Of a stretch of 64,000 bases of DNA, positions 21,958-33,750 are shown one piece after another (position 1 is the first letter of the stretch; the number at the start of each line of letters is the position of its first letter). Source of the stretch: Culex pipiens pallens (taxonomy: Eukaryota; Arthropoda; Insecta; Diptera; Culicidae); assembly GCF_016801865.2 (NCBI RefSeq), contig NC_068939.1, positions 156,680,240-156,744,239 of the forward strand, in the 5' to 3' direction. The position numbers and the translations under genes were made by a program. The notes under the pieces are model-generated. The model did not search any database. It was not told where the DNA came from and saw only the letters and a program-made list of their open reading frames with translations.

Positions 21958-23851
21958 GTAATTAAAGTGGGATTTAGCGTTTGAAATGGTGAAATAGTTA
22001 TTGATTTAAGGTGGTTGAGGAAAATTTTCGCCGTTACATAATCGAAGCGAGGTGTGCAGAATGGTTGCAGTTTTCGTTGCATTGGACACGGGATTTCGCT
22101 TGCAGGGCGCCGTATCAAGCGCATCAAGTGGGTGTGTGCGACGCAGTGATGAAGGTCAGACGACTGACTCAACTACGCGAAACGCTGGAACGCTCGCGGG
22201 GACGATGCTGTGTGTTAGCTTGAGTGGAAACGTGACTTGATTCAGCAACTGTATAGCTTGAAGTTCGTGACATTAACGCTTGAAGGGCTTCGCGTCCAGA
22301 GCAATCTCCAGTGGATGTCATCAAATCAGAAGAAGAAAGTTCAATCAATCTCGGCTGTTACTCAAAATCATTTTATGTAACTCGAAGCAGAGTGGTGCAG
22401 TGTGTTACGGCGACTACAAATCGGTATTAATAGATCGCAATTCGATCGAACAGTGCAAGTGAGCAAGAGTGCAAGTTATTTCGCGCGCCTTCAATTGCAT
22501 CCAATTGTACAACCGCGAATAAAGAGATCCTCAAGGAAGCATTTCAAACCTAAAAAAGATCGTACAACAGGTAGATTGCGACTCACGTGATCCGCGACAA
22601 GAACCTCGGATTGACCTCTACGGGCGGGCTCTGCTTGACGCCGTCTTAAAGCAAGTGACTAGTTTTTTCAGAAACAGCTGATCGTGGCGCTTTAGGCGCG
22701 AGTTTGAACCGGTTCAGGTCGCGTGCTCTGGTGATTTATTTTTGAAATTTCACGTCACATCGACAAAATCGGCTTATGTCACGGCAGGAATGCACATTGC
22801 ATCTCATGATGAGCCGCTAAGAAATCGTGATTGTTTAATTCATTACGTATTGGCAGATGTGCTGAATCATTCTATGCAGGCAACAAGTGACATCATCTGG
22901 GCTTCTGTTTGGTTGGGAAAGTGCCCATTTTGGTGTTTGTTGAGCTAGTTTGTAGTAGTTGTGTGATGTTTATTCACGTTTTATGACTGGCTTCGCGAAG
23001 TTAGAAATCAACTGGTGTGTTGTGGTAATGAAGGTCCGATTCGCGACATGGTGTTTGATATCAATGTTCAATATGGTGATGCTCAATTTATGAACTCTTC
23101 CTTAGAGCAGGATTACCATGCGTCTCCATTGGCCTGAAAATATGACGAATTTTCTGGAATATTCGATTCCATCGATTGAATATTATTCTACATAACAATC
23201 CTCGATGAAATGTTTTGTTCAAATATCGCGTCATGTTAAAGGAATCAAAAAAATATTAAATTCTTCTTTATTTTAAACAAAATAAAGCTTAACTCGGTTA
23301 ATGAACGCAAAGCTGTATGCTGTTAGAAGGGACTGAAGAATCCATCGAAACAGGAAGGTTTATCGAGAGAGAATGTTGACCTAAATTGAAACATTACTCA
23401 TTTCAGATTCGAATAGGACAATGACATGTCTTAAGTTTTTTGAACGTTTGAGTAATTGCAGACATTTTAAAACTATATTTATTATTTAACTTCTTTTTTT
23501 AATGAAAAATCTGGAGCAAAATTTGAAAAGCTATCTCTGGTTAATTTGCAATACGTCGTAACAACCATCGCGACCTCGAAAACTTATTTGATTTTTTTTC
23601 TCTGAAACAAGCCAAATTTTCATAGTTTTTCGAGAGGGGTCAAACAATAAAAAAAAAATTATAAAAATTGGAATAACAAGCCATAGTCTCAACATTTGAA
23701 TGCAAAATGTATTTTAAAATGCATTTTACACTAGTTAAGTTGTTTTGCAATCAATTGTTTAAAAAAAGTAAAATTTGACGAAAACAAAAAAAATGCGATT
23801 TTTTTTCTTGCGATAATAAACATTGACAATTTTTAAAAATTCAAAAGATGT
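21958..23851. other. Unassigned stretch, moderately GC-rich to ~23.1 kb
   Basis: 21958-23100 has a base composition closer to exonic or regulatory DNA than to the spacers, but all ORFs are short (70 codons or fewer) and none resembles a known protein. It may contain alternative untranslated exons or regulatory DNA of the mGPDH gene. From 23.1 kb it is A/T-rich with nothing recognised. Confidence 0.3.
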
Positions 23852-23855
23852 TTAA

Positions 23856-24472
23856 CCCTCTACAACCCAACCCCGCCTTTAGACGGGCTTCGATTTAAAA
23901 AATCGCCAAAAATCCATTTTTCAACCAATTTTAGATCTTTAAAAAGCATTGGAAAGAAGAACTCTTAAAATTTTAGAAAATTTATGGGTTGGAAGTTTTA
24001 CTTGTTTTATGTAACTTTGCCAATGTTTTAAAAAATGTCATTTTTTTAGGGGTCAACTTTGGCTGTGTTTTTTACTAACATTTCCTATATTTTAAGTAAA
24101 AAGAAGTATGCAGTAATTTTTCTAGTGTCCCAGACTATGCCTCTACGCATTTTTTTACAACTTAAATGATAATAGTGCCATTTCATAGCAGAAAATGTGA
24201 AAAACAGGCAAAAAATTGAAAAAGTGACTGTAAAAACATGAAAAAATTAGATAGGCAAAATGTAATGATATTAGGTGGTAGAATAGGCCAAATACTACCA
24301 AAAACAAACATAAACTAAACAAGATAAATGCAAATTAAAATACTAAAAATTAAACAAGAAAAACATAAAACAAGAGAAGTAAAGTTTTTCATAGAACAAA
24401 AGTTGCTCAAAATGACCTCCTGAACACGGGAAAAATAAAAATTTTCGAAAAAAAAATTTGGGCAGTAGAGGG
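23856..24472 (+). mobile_element. piggyBac-like MITE, copy 3
   Basis: TTAA at 23852-23855 and 24473-24476 flank CCCTCTAC and GTAGAGGG ends. 617 bp, uninterrupted, same orientation as copy 1 and reading through the CTATATTTTAAG point where copy 1 is interrupted. No coding capacity. Confidence 0.87.
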
Positions 24473-25337
24473 TTAAATTAACCCAAACATGCTTAAAAAT
24501 GATTTTACACACAGGGGAATGCATTTTAAATCAATTTCATCTGATAACACTTAAATTTCAATTGAAAATTTTGAAGTCATTTGAAAATAAAAAGTTTGTT
24601 TGCCCCCTGTTTTTCGGGCCAACTTTGAAGGGGAAGGTGACAAAAACTTTAAATAAAATTTGTACCAGCCAATATTTTAAAGACGTACAGATAAACAGTT
24701 AAAAGCTTTTTTTAAATTTGATAACACCTAAATTGATAGAAACCCGATCGAAAAACGGCTTTGTTTACAACTGTTAACAACAACAAAATTTTAAACTTTT
24801 TTTGCCTTTCTCAATAAAGTAAGATTTGATTTTGAACCTATGTAATCCGAATATTTCTAGAGACAAAATTATTGGAATAATCTTTAAAAAACAGGGACAA
24901 TTTTTAAAACATGTTTAATCTTTTAGTTTGTGATTCAATTCATTTTCAATTTTAAGTTTATTTTAGAGATATCAAAGTTATATAGAAAATTGTATTTCGT
25001 AATTTCAAAGATTCGTTTAATAGTAGTTCTCTAGATTTTCTCAATTTTTTTCGCGATTTTTATTGTCGTATTTTTTATTCGGTTGTAACTTTGTCTATGT
25101 CAAAAGAAGCAATCCGTTTTTTTTTTAATTGTCTCCATAAAGTTTTATGGGCTGGTCATACGAAATGGGTACAAATATATGAAAATCTGTACCTAGAGGT
25201 TTGGTGTCTTCAGCAAAGTTAAAAATTATAATAAGGAATATTCATAAAAAATAGTTACGAAAAAATGACCCATAACATTATTTCATTTTCATTTTTTAAT
25301 TTTTTCAGAAGCTAAATGAAATTTGCAATCGAAAAGT

Positions 25338-25770
25338 ACTTTTTGCAATTCCGTCGTGAAACTACTTACTTTTTCTGTCATTCTTGAACGACGAAATAGC
25401 CTTCTTTTATGTACCAAAAATAATAGAATCGAATAGCAACACTTTTCAAAATAAATGCTGAAAAGTTCTACTTTTCAGCACTGAAATGGGTGCTGAAAAG
25501 TTGAACTTTTCAGCACTTGTTTCGAAAAGTAACACTTTTCAAAATTTTGTTGATTTAAACGATTTATTGACAAAATACATGAAAATTCGACTTAAAATTT
25601 CACTCAATGGGTGTTTTTCGAAATTGCAAAAAATGTTGTATGGAACTCGTTGCAAAACTTGATTTTTTCAGCACTCGTCGTATTTATCCAACTCGGTGAA
25701 CCTCGTTGGATAAATGTACGACTCGTGCTGAAAAAATCCTCTTTTTGCAACTTGTTGCATAAACTACTAT
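25338..25770 (+). repeat. ~430-bp dispersed repeat, copy C
   Basis: Almost identical to 17056-17488 over its full length, including both internal palindromes and the ends TTTTTGCAATTCCGTCG and GCATAAACTACTATT. The close identity of two copies 8 kb apart suggests recent movement or gene conversion. Confidence 0.82.
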
Positions 25771-26034
25771 TACCGATTTTTTTAAGTGCACAGTTTTGGA
25801 GTTATACTGGTCACTTTTAGGCAATAATTTTCAAAAATTAAAAAAAAAAAACATTATTTTGAGATAATTCATGAAGGAAAACAATCCCTAAAAAATAGTT
25901 AAGTAAAGCTGAGAAATTTCCTACAATTTTCTTTCTGAGACTTTGAAAATTAGACAATAAGTATCTTAGATACAGCCGCACAAAGAATTCAAATCGATAC
26001 AAAGTATTTTCTAAAGTGTCACCTTTAGCACCCA

Positions 26035-26140
26035 ATTAGATGACACTGAAAGAGCACACAATTTTGAACCAAACTGCATCAATAACTCAAATGTGATAGA
26101 AATTCATATGGGACATTTATGCCATCAGGGGCAGTTTAGG
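26035..26140. repeat. Dispersed ~100-bp repeat (also at ~52955)
   Basis: GAAAGAGCACACAATTTTG, CAAACTGCATCAATAACTC and CATATGGGACATTTATG are shared, in the same order, with ~52955-53045. Both lie in A/T-rich spacer. Nature unknown. Confidence 0.6.
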
Positions 26141-26704
26141 ATCCTGTTAACCTGTTATTTTCAACAGACGATATCTATCTTGGAAACTATTTGTTCGATT
26201 TTCAATGTAAAACAATGCAGTTTTGATGAAATATTCTGTCTGATCTTCTCAAGAAAATAAAATCTAAATTTTTAAAATTGTGCTTAAACAAAAATGTTTG
26301 CAATAAAATATATCACTTGAACCAGATTTTTTACCATTATGCACTCTGGCTCAAAGGATGTCTTTTAATCCCATAAAAAAAATCAAAAATATTGAAAATA
26401 TAAAAATACGTATTTTTGGAACCGATAATAGAGTGCATATATTTACACATTTGTTCAGAATTTGATTTTGAGTCGATAGGTATACGTGAAGGTGGGTCTA
26501 CGAGGTCGAATAAAGAAGTTCATTTTTCGAGTGATTTTATAGCCTTTCTTCATTGGGGTGAGGAAGGCAAAAAAGTGAAATTAATAAATAAATATTTTTT
26601 TCCGACTGTTTTTTTTCTCAATAGTCCTAATTATAATCTACAACTTTGCTGAAGACACCAAAATCGATCAGAAAATCCCATCTCAAGATACAGATTTTCA
26701 TTTA

Positions 26705-26992
26705 CAGTCGAGACTCGATAATCCGAAGACCTTTGAAAAATGTCACTTCGGTTAATCGAATCATTTTTTTTACTATTTTTTAAGGTCGAGTTTAAATGGC
26801 GGAGATAAAATATAAAAAATGCATTTTGTAATTTATTCAAATTTGACTAAAATAGTGATGCAGAACCCCACAATTGATTTTTTAACAAAGCACGAAAATA
26901 AAAAAAAATATTTTTTTTGACATGATTCGATTATCCGAAGTCCCATACAAACCTTCGGATAATTGAAACCTTGGATAATCGAGTCTGGACTG
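26705..26992. mobile_element. Pogo-like MITE (288 bp)
   Basis: TA flanks (26703-26704, 26993-26994) enclose CAGTCGAGACTCGATAATCC and, inverted, CAGTCCAGACTCGATTATCC. Subterminal TTCGGTTAATCGA and CTTCGGATAATTG repeats lie within. Relatives are at 34526-34842 and 57554-57727, with single ends at ~32110 and ~39897. Confidence 0.78.
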
Positions 26993-27328
26993 TATTTGTA
27001 CCCATTTTGTATGACCAGACCGCAAAATTGTATGGAGACTTGTACATATGTAAAAACTAATGATGCAAAATCGCTTCTTTTGGAAAAGGACAAAGTTTCA
27101 TCCAAATCAAAAATGTTTTTTTCGGTATTAAAGGGCAATATGAGAACCACTGTATCGCACTAGCACTCGTACTGAGTAGTTGGTATTAGTGAAGATCTTG
27201 TACTGTTCTACAGATCCCAAGTTTTTGTTTCAATTGTTGTGGCCGCAAGCCACAAGAAACAACTGGAGGTCACTAGCAGGTGTTGATGTAGTACTTTTTT
27301 TCCGTTACTTCCAGATACCGCATAGACC

Positions 27329-29704
27329 ATGGCATCGCGTCTGAGAAAACTGGGCATTACGGCCGCTGGCGTCGCGATCGGTGCCGCACTGTCCACGTAC
27401 GCGCTCCGTGTCAGCGACGTATCGCCACACCATGTAAGTAGCACGGGACTTGGATCAGTTGAAACAGTTTTTGGGGTAACCTCTCTGTTTTTCACAGGTT
27501 CAAATGGAGGAGATGCAGCGAATCCGTCGCAAGCGAACTCTCCCGTCGCGATCGGAGCAGGTCAAGACGCTGCAGTCGGGTGAGGAGTTCGACGTGCTGA
27601 TCATCGGTGGGGGTGCCACGGGTGCCGGGTGTGCCCTGGACGCGGTGACACGTGGTCTCAAGACGGCCCTGGTTGAGGCGGACGACTTTGCCAGTGGAAC
27701 GTCGTCCAAGTCGACCAAGCTGATCCACGGTGGTGTTCGTTACCTGCAGAACGCCATCATGGGGCTGGACATTGAGCAGTACCGGATGGTGAAGGAAGCG
27801 TTGCACGAGCGGGCTTCCATGCTGCGGTCGGCGCCTCACCTGACGCGACCGCTGCCGATCATGCTGCCGGTTTACACGTGGTGGCAGATTCCGTACTTTT
27901 GGGTCGGTATCAAGGCGTACGATCTGGTAGCGGGTGATCGTAACGTCAAGACTTCGTATTACTTGTCGCGGGAGGATGCCTTGGAGTTGTTCCCCATGTT
28001 GCGTGGTGACAAGTTGTGCGGTGCGATCGTGTACTACGACGGCCAACAGGACGATGCTCGGATGTGTTTGGCCGTATCGTTGACGGCTGCTCGTCACGGA
28101 GCCGCGATCACCAACCACGTGGAGGTGTTGGAGTTGCTGAAGAAGAAGGATCCTGAGGGTGGAAAGGACATTCTGTGTGGAGCCAAGGTTCGCGATAATA
28201 TCTCCAAGAAGGAGTGGACCATTAAGGCCAAGTGCGTTATTAACGCAACTGGTCCGTTTACGGACTCGATCCGTAAGATGGACAACCCGACGGTCAAGAC
28301 GATTTGTTGTCCCAGCTCGGGTGTGCACATTGTGCTGCCTGGTTACTATAGCCCGCAGCAGATGGGATTGCTGGATCCGGCGACTTCCGATGGTCGTGTG
28401 ATCTTCTTCTTGCCATGGTTGAACGGTACTATTGCCGGCACTACGGATGCTCCGTGTGAAGTTACGCGCAGCCCAATGCCCAGTGAGGATGAGATTCAGT
28501 TCATTCTCAGTGAGATCAAGAACTATCTCAACAAGGACGTTGACGTACGTCGTGGTGATGTGCTGTCGGCTTGGAGTGGCATCAGACCGCTGGTTCAAGA
28601 TCCCAACAAGGGCGATACCAAGTCGTTGGCCCGTAACCATATCGTGCACGTGAGTGAGTCCAAGCTGATCACGATTGCCGGTGGTAAGTGGACCACGTTC
28701 CGTGCGATGGCTGAACATACGATTGATGCTGCGATCAAGGCTTGCAAACTGGAACCGGAACGCGAGTGTGTTACCGACGGTTTGTGGATCGAGGGCGCTC
28801 AGGGCTGGACCCCAACCATGTACATCCGCTTGGTGCAAGATTTGGGCCTGGAGGTCGAGGTCGCCAAGCACTTGGCCATCTCGTACGGTGATCGTGCCTT
28901 TGCGGTCGCCAAGATGGCCGCCCTTACCGGTAAGAGATGGCCCATCATTGGCAAGAAGCTGCACCCAGAGTTCCCCTACATTGATGCTGAAGTGCGTTAC
29001 GGAATTCGTGAATATGCTTGCACCCTGGTTGATATGGTCGCCCGTAGACTGCGGTTGTCCTTCCTGAACGTGCAGGCTGCCAGCGAGGCTCTTCCAATGG
29101 TTGCCGACATTATGGCCGAGGAGCTTAAGTGGTCCAAGGAGGAGAAGGAAAAACAAATTGCGGCTTGCGAGCACTTCTTGCAGACGCAGATGGGTCAACA
29201 GGTCAACCGTCAGCTCAAGGAGAAGATTCCGGTCAATTTGTCCAAGTCCGAGGTCGAGACTTACACGAAACGCTTCGAAACGATCGACAAGGATAAGAAG
29301 GGCTACGTCTCGATCACCGATATTAAACGTGCCATGAAGGTAGATCAACTGATCGTATGATTCGGAAACAACCAACTTATCCCAATGATCCTTTCTTTTC
29401 AGGCCTTTGGAGATGCCGAGGTCAGTGGTGAGGAGCTTCACGACATTCTGCGTGAAATCGATACCAACATGAACGGTCAGGTTGAGCTGGATGAGTACCT
29501 TCAGGTAACGTGATCAAGGTCACATCCCACATGTCCAGATACCTGTTCTAACCCCACGTTTTTTTCCAGATGATGTCCGCCATCAAGTCCGGAAACATTT
29601 CGCACTCGCGCTTCGCGGCCGTCGCCGAGCAGGAGGAGATCCGCAAGGAGCAGGAACGACTCCGGAAGCAGATCACCGTGGACCGTTCCGGTGGTGGTCT
29701 GTAA
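27329..29704 (+). CDS. Gpo1: Mitochondrial FAD-dependent glycerol-3-phosphate dehydrogenase, complete
   Basis: Oxidises sn-glycerol 3-phosphate to dihydroxyacetone phosphate on the outer face of the mitochondrial inner membrane and passes electrons to ubiquinone; with the cytosolic enzyme it forms the glycerophosphate shuttle. Coding exons: 27329-27433, 27498-29339, 29403-29504, 29570-29704, all with GT-AG introns of about 60 bp, giving 727 aa, the usual size. Residues 1-30 are a basic then hydrophobic targeting/membrane segment. The FAD-binding Rossmann motif IIGGGATGAG is near residues 70-79, followed by ASGTSSKSTKLIHGGVRYL. Two EF-hand calcium loops sit at ~632-643 (DKDKKGYVSITD) and ~669-680 (DTNMNGQVELDE), as in animal enzymes regulated by calcium. 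Exon 2 begins at 27315 after TTACTTCCAG, so an untranslated exon lies upstream. High GC at third positions also creates a long antisense ORF that is not a gene. Confidence 0.97.
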
Positions 29705-30920
29705 ACCCCTTCTTTGCTTCCCCTCTCACTTGTCAGCTGCTGATCATCACAGCTCGTTGATCAACCGCGCAGGTAATTGGTGACCGGAACGGCCCCCCTT
29801 AAACACGTGCTCTTCTCTGCTCTTTCCAGGTCAACAGAAGAAGAAAGTAAACTAAAGCATGCACGTGGTTCAACGATCTCAACCGTTGCTCGCACGTTGT
29901 TGTCAACCTTAAACCAAACATTTCTCCCACCACAACACTCCACATCACACCACAGAAATCGATCCACTCTTTCGAAGGACCTGTTCGCCGGATTGCATGC
30001 GGATTTCTGTCCCCGTTGTTCCCCCTCTGTCGATGTACATAATTTAACTGTTGTTTTTTTGTGCCGAGTACGAAAGATCTTCAGGATCGAGATGGTAGAA
30101 TCTCGCGCTTTCGTCGGAGAATGGACGTTTTGTACGACTCGTTCAATAGGATAGGTAAATTCAAAGCCGAATTCTGCGGAATTTGCTGACTTAAACTTTT
30201 GGCTTATCTTATTATTTGGTTTGTTCTCTTCGAGCGGTATTCCTGTTGTCTTTCTGTTTGTTTTACGATTGGATTGTTACTCTGAAATTTCTAATAATAG
30301 TATTGTGCTCTTACTAATTTCTGTTCCTGAGTCCTTTATTATTTAATTTATTTCCGTTTTGTGTCACGTGTGTCAAACTTATGTTGATTGTAACGACCTT
30401 GTGCTAGAACTCTATCCTAATACTGTTCCACATTTCCAGGTATCGTTAAGCTGAGGAAGTCCCGCCAATTCACAAATATTTTTTAAGGATGCAAACATAA
30501 TTTATTGAAATCATCGTCACCGGTACAGCAGCATAAAAGCGGAGTAATAGCCGCATGTGAACGAACAATTTTCGAAAAGACACAAAGTATGGTAACGTTA
30601 TAAAACAAACAAACAAAATCGCGTAAGCCTAAACAAAACACGTGATGCGCTTGCTCTCCGTCAAAGGACTGTCGGAGATGTTCGATTGAGCCCTGTAAAG
30701 TTATACATTTTAAATTGTTATTGTGAAAGTCAAACACTGTTATTGGATATTACTTTTAATCATTAATTGTTTAGAAACGAACTCATCAAGATGTGCTGGA
30801 AGCGGAATGAAAATTTTGTGGAAATGAAATCCAAAACTTTGTATTGACACATTTTTTGATCAACTCTTGATGTTTATTGATATACCAGAATGTTAAAAAA
30901 AAAACTAAATATAAAATAAA
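29705..30920 (+). other. mGPDH 3' UTR with a probable 57-bp intron
   Basis: CGCGCAG|GTAATTGG (GT at 29773) and CTCTTTCCAG|GTCAAC (AG at 29828-29829) form a good short-intron pair within the 3' UTR, 68 bases after the stop. A later TTTCCAG at ~30440 is another possible acceptor. AATAAA at 30915-30920 is a plausible poly(A) signal. Apparent ORFs here lack family resemblance. Confidence 0.5.
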
Positions 30921-31372
30921 AACCAATCGTGTTTTCTTTTAATTCCGAAACAACATATATAATGATACAATCATGCTGAAAAGCTTAAAACTTTGCGATA
31001 CGCAATTGATTGCTAAAAAAAAGATAAAAGAATATCAAAACAGAGAAATTACATTTTTAAACTAAAATACAATTCTTTTTGGCCTCAGCTTGTGAGGACA
31101 TTCTTAACGAAAATTTTTATTTACACAAAAGTGTTTCGAGAATGTTAAATACAATTGTTTCGATAGAACGAATTTCGATCTGCTGCCTTGGGAAAAGTGG
31201 TAGATATAAATTGGGACAACTGAAAAGAACATTTTTTTTTATACGTTGAATAATTATTTATCAAACAAAAATTGACTTCAATTTAGATACATTGTCAAAT
31301 TTGCAATAAAAAAATATGGCAACATACTTGTTATCTTTTTTTTACATTTTTATCTGATCTGAAACGAAGTTG
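30921..31372. other. AT-rich spacer downstream of mGPDH
   Basis: Nothing recognised apart from A/T-rich DNA leading to the SINE and its left target duplication CTGATCTGA (31364-31372). Confidence 0.5.
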
Positions 31373-31603
31373 ACTTTATAGCTGTCGGCCACCATTGCTA
31401 GTACCAACCACTTGTGTCTTCCTTTTTAACTACAAGGGTTTGGCCGCCCTGGGCTCCTAAGTGTACTAGAGTATGGCACGGAGCGACGGCGCCGAATACC
31501 CATATTTACACAAAGAATTTTAGAGCACCCGCCGCGGGATTCGAACCGGCGACCTCTGGATTGTGAGCCAGTGCGCGGTCCGATTGATCCACACGGGCGG
31601 GAC
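31373..31603 (-). mobile_element. tRNA-derived SINE, copy 2, intact
   Basis: Flanked by CTGATCTGA at 31364-31372 and 31604-31612, a perfect 9-bp target duplication. On the minus strand the head begins near 31600 with GCCCGTGTGGATCAATCGG (A-box-like) and continues to GGTTCGAATCCCGCGG (B box). The non-tRNA body ends near the flanking duplication with ACTTCGTTTC. The anticodon-arm region, TGGCTCACAATCCA, has decayed compared with copy 1. It provides the uninterrupted reference for the insertion in copy 1. Confidence 0.88.
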
Positions 31604-31669
31604 CTGATCTGACCTGAGTCTATTTTAAAAAAGCTGATCATCTTGAGTTTAAATGAAAACAAAACTGAA

Positions 31670-32100
31670 ATAGTAGTTTATGCAACAAGTTGCAAAAGAG
31701 GATTTTTTCAGCACGAGTCGTACATTTATCAAACGAGGTTCACCGAGTTGGATAAATATAACGAGTGCTGAAAAAATCAACTTTTGCAACGAGTTCCATA
31801 CAACATTTTTTACAATTCCGAAAAACACCCTTTGAGTGAAATTCTAAGTCATATGGTCATGTATTTTGTCAATAAATCGTTTAAATCAAAAAAATGTTGA
31901 AAAGTATTACTTTTCGTAACAAGTGCTGAAAAGTTCAACTTTGCAGCACCCATTTCAGTGCTGAAAAGTAGAACTTTTCAGCATTTATTTTGAAAAGTGA
32001 TTCTATTCGATTCTGTTATTTTTGATACAGAAAAGTATGCTATTACGTCGTTCAAGAATGACAGGAAAAGTAAGTAGTTTCACGACGGAATTGCAAAAAA
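31670..32100 (-). repeat. ~430-bp dispersed repeat, copy D
   Basis: Reverse-strand full-length copy of the 17056-17488 repeat, from TAGTAGTTTATGCAACAAG to CACGACGGAATTGCAAAA, with both internal palindromes. A single pogo-like end (CAGTCCAGATTTGAATATCC) begins immediately downstream at 32110. Confidence 0.8.
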
Positions 32101-33750
32101 TAATTTTTACAGTCCAGATTTGAATATCCGAATTTTAACACCAGATGGCGGCCAAGAAGGCAGCGACACTATGGGCCATCCCCATACAAACAGGCGGCCA
32201 AATTATTTTTTTGCTTTTTAAATGTTTTTTCATACAAATTTGGGTAATTGTATGGTATTGAAATGGTATACGTTGATTTTTATGACTTTTCATGTTTTTC
32301 AATAGTTGATTGTTTATAATAAATAGTCTTTTCATACATTTGCAAGTACAACAGAATTGCGTATACATTGTATTGCAAGTTTATATTATTAAATTATGGA
32401 TAAGCTAATACATCCCACTTTAAGGACACAACCCCTCTTTATTTCACCCCCCCCCCTCCCCTCCTCCCCACCAATAAAATTTTGTTAAGCGTAATAAATT
32501 CATTTTTAGTCAAATATTTAATATATACTGCTGTGTGATTCTTTTTGTGAGTCCATGCCATATAACTTGAGACCCCCCCCCACCCTTACGGGCATAAATT
32601 GCGAAAATTTTTATTGTTAAATCAAATAACAGAAAAATTATTTTTATTCAAAATATTAATTAAAAAGTAAAACGATAAAATACAAAACATATTCTTACTA
32701 ATCATAATGTTCTTGTTCATGAACATTCATTTGATTATAGAGTTTCTGATGGCTTCAGAATATGTTAAAGGTACTTTTACACTTCAATGTGGATCAGTTT
32801 CATGGATTGATCACAGAAATTAATCATGCTAAGTCAATATTTTGCTGAATACTTTTTTCGGTGTCAAACTAAGATTCTCCATTCTCCAGTTTCGCTTGAG
32901 AAACTTCGGTACGAATACCTTATTTTGACTAAGGTACTCAATTTTCAATGTAGGCAACAGAAAATTCCAGTAAAGTCATTTCGAACTTCTTGAAACCAGT
33001 TATTGATTTTTGAAGCGACGATGCCCACGAAGTAGGTAGCAAAGCAAGTGAAATAAACGGACGCATATGTAGATTGTAGCAAATTTTGATAAAACGTAAA
33101 TGTTCAAAATGGCATATCTCCGAAAACGAAAAAAAATGGCAGGCTGGAAATTTCAGCAATGTTAGATTATGATCCAATCTTTCAAGTGATCTTAGTTTCA
33201 TGTTTAGCATCGGTTAGCAAAAAAAGTACTCGATTAATAACCAAAAAAATAAGTTTTGTCAAAAAAATGCTCCAGTTATTCGATGAAAACTTCAGTTTTT
33301 GGTTTGGAAACAACATTTTATCTATGAATAGTTTCAAAGCTTATCTCATTACCTTTCCAACGATGTATAATTGTCCTAATAAAATATTTAAAATGGCTGA
33401 GCTATGTTAAAATTAAACAATCTTCCTTTTTTACGAAAAACACTAGTTTTTCACTCCATTTTTTGACTTTCAGCTTGCGTATCTCCGTAATGAACAAACT
33501 TAGAGCTTTGAAAATTTGGATTTTTCTAAGTTAGAATGTTTACTTTTGAGAAAAAAATACCAAAAAAGATTTGGAGAAGGTCACTTTTTTGAAACTTGGC
33601 CACCCAATGTACCATAGTGCAGCGATGGAATGGTGATAAAATGCATTTAGTAATTAAAAAAGGCAATCGACCATTCAAATTTGACTAAAAAGGGGTCACG
33701 GAATTCGAATTTGATGTTAAAAGTAAGAAAATTAAAAAAAAAACTAGCTT
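32101..33750. other. AT-rich spacer with C-rich runs
   Basis: No gene supported. It holds a pogo-like left end at 32110 with a preceding TA and no clear partner, and CCCCCCCCCTCCCC and CCCCCCCCCACCC runs at ~32447 and ~32573. Confidence 0.45.

Noticed and set aside
21662..22240. Several 60-114-codon ORFs in both strands around 21.6-22.2 kb
   Set aside because: Frames overlap in both directions, are rich in Arg/Ser/Val from CGT/GTC runs, and resemble nothing; the stretch is better explained as untranslated exon or regulatory DNA.
27492..29441. A 649-codon open frame on the minus strand, antisense to mGPDH
   Set aside because: It coincides with the large mGPDH exon and extends across its intron. 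Strong G/C bias at third positions of the + strand removes stops from the antisense frame. The peptide resembles no known family, whereas the + strand frame is a textbook mGPDH with correct splice sites.
31530..31603. Possible tRNA gene (B box GGTTCGAATCC, A-box-like head)
   Set aside because: The same unit occurs twice with flanking target duplications and a shared non-tRNA body, and the acceptor and anticodon stems do not pair well in this copy. It is a SINE head.
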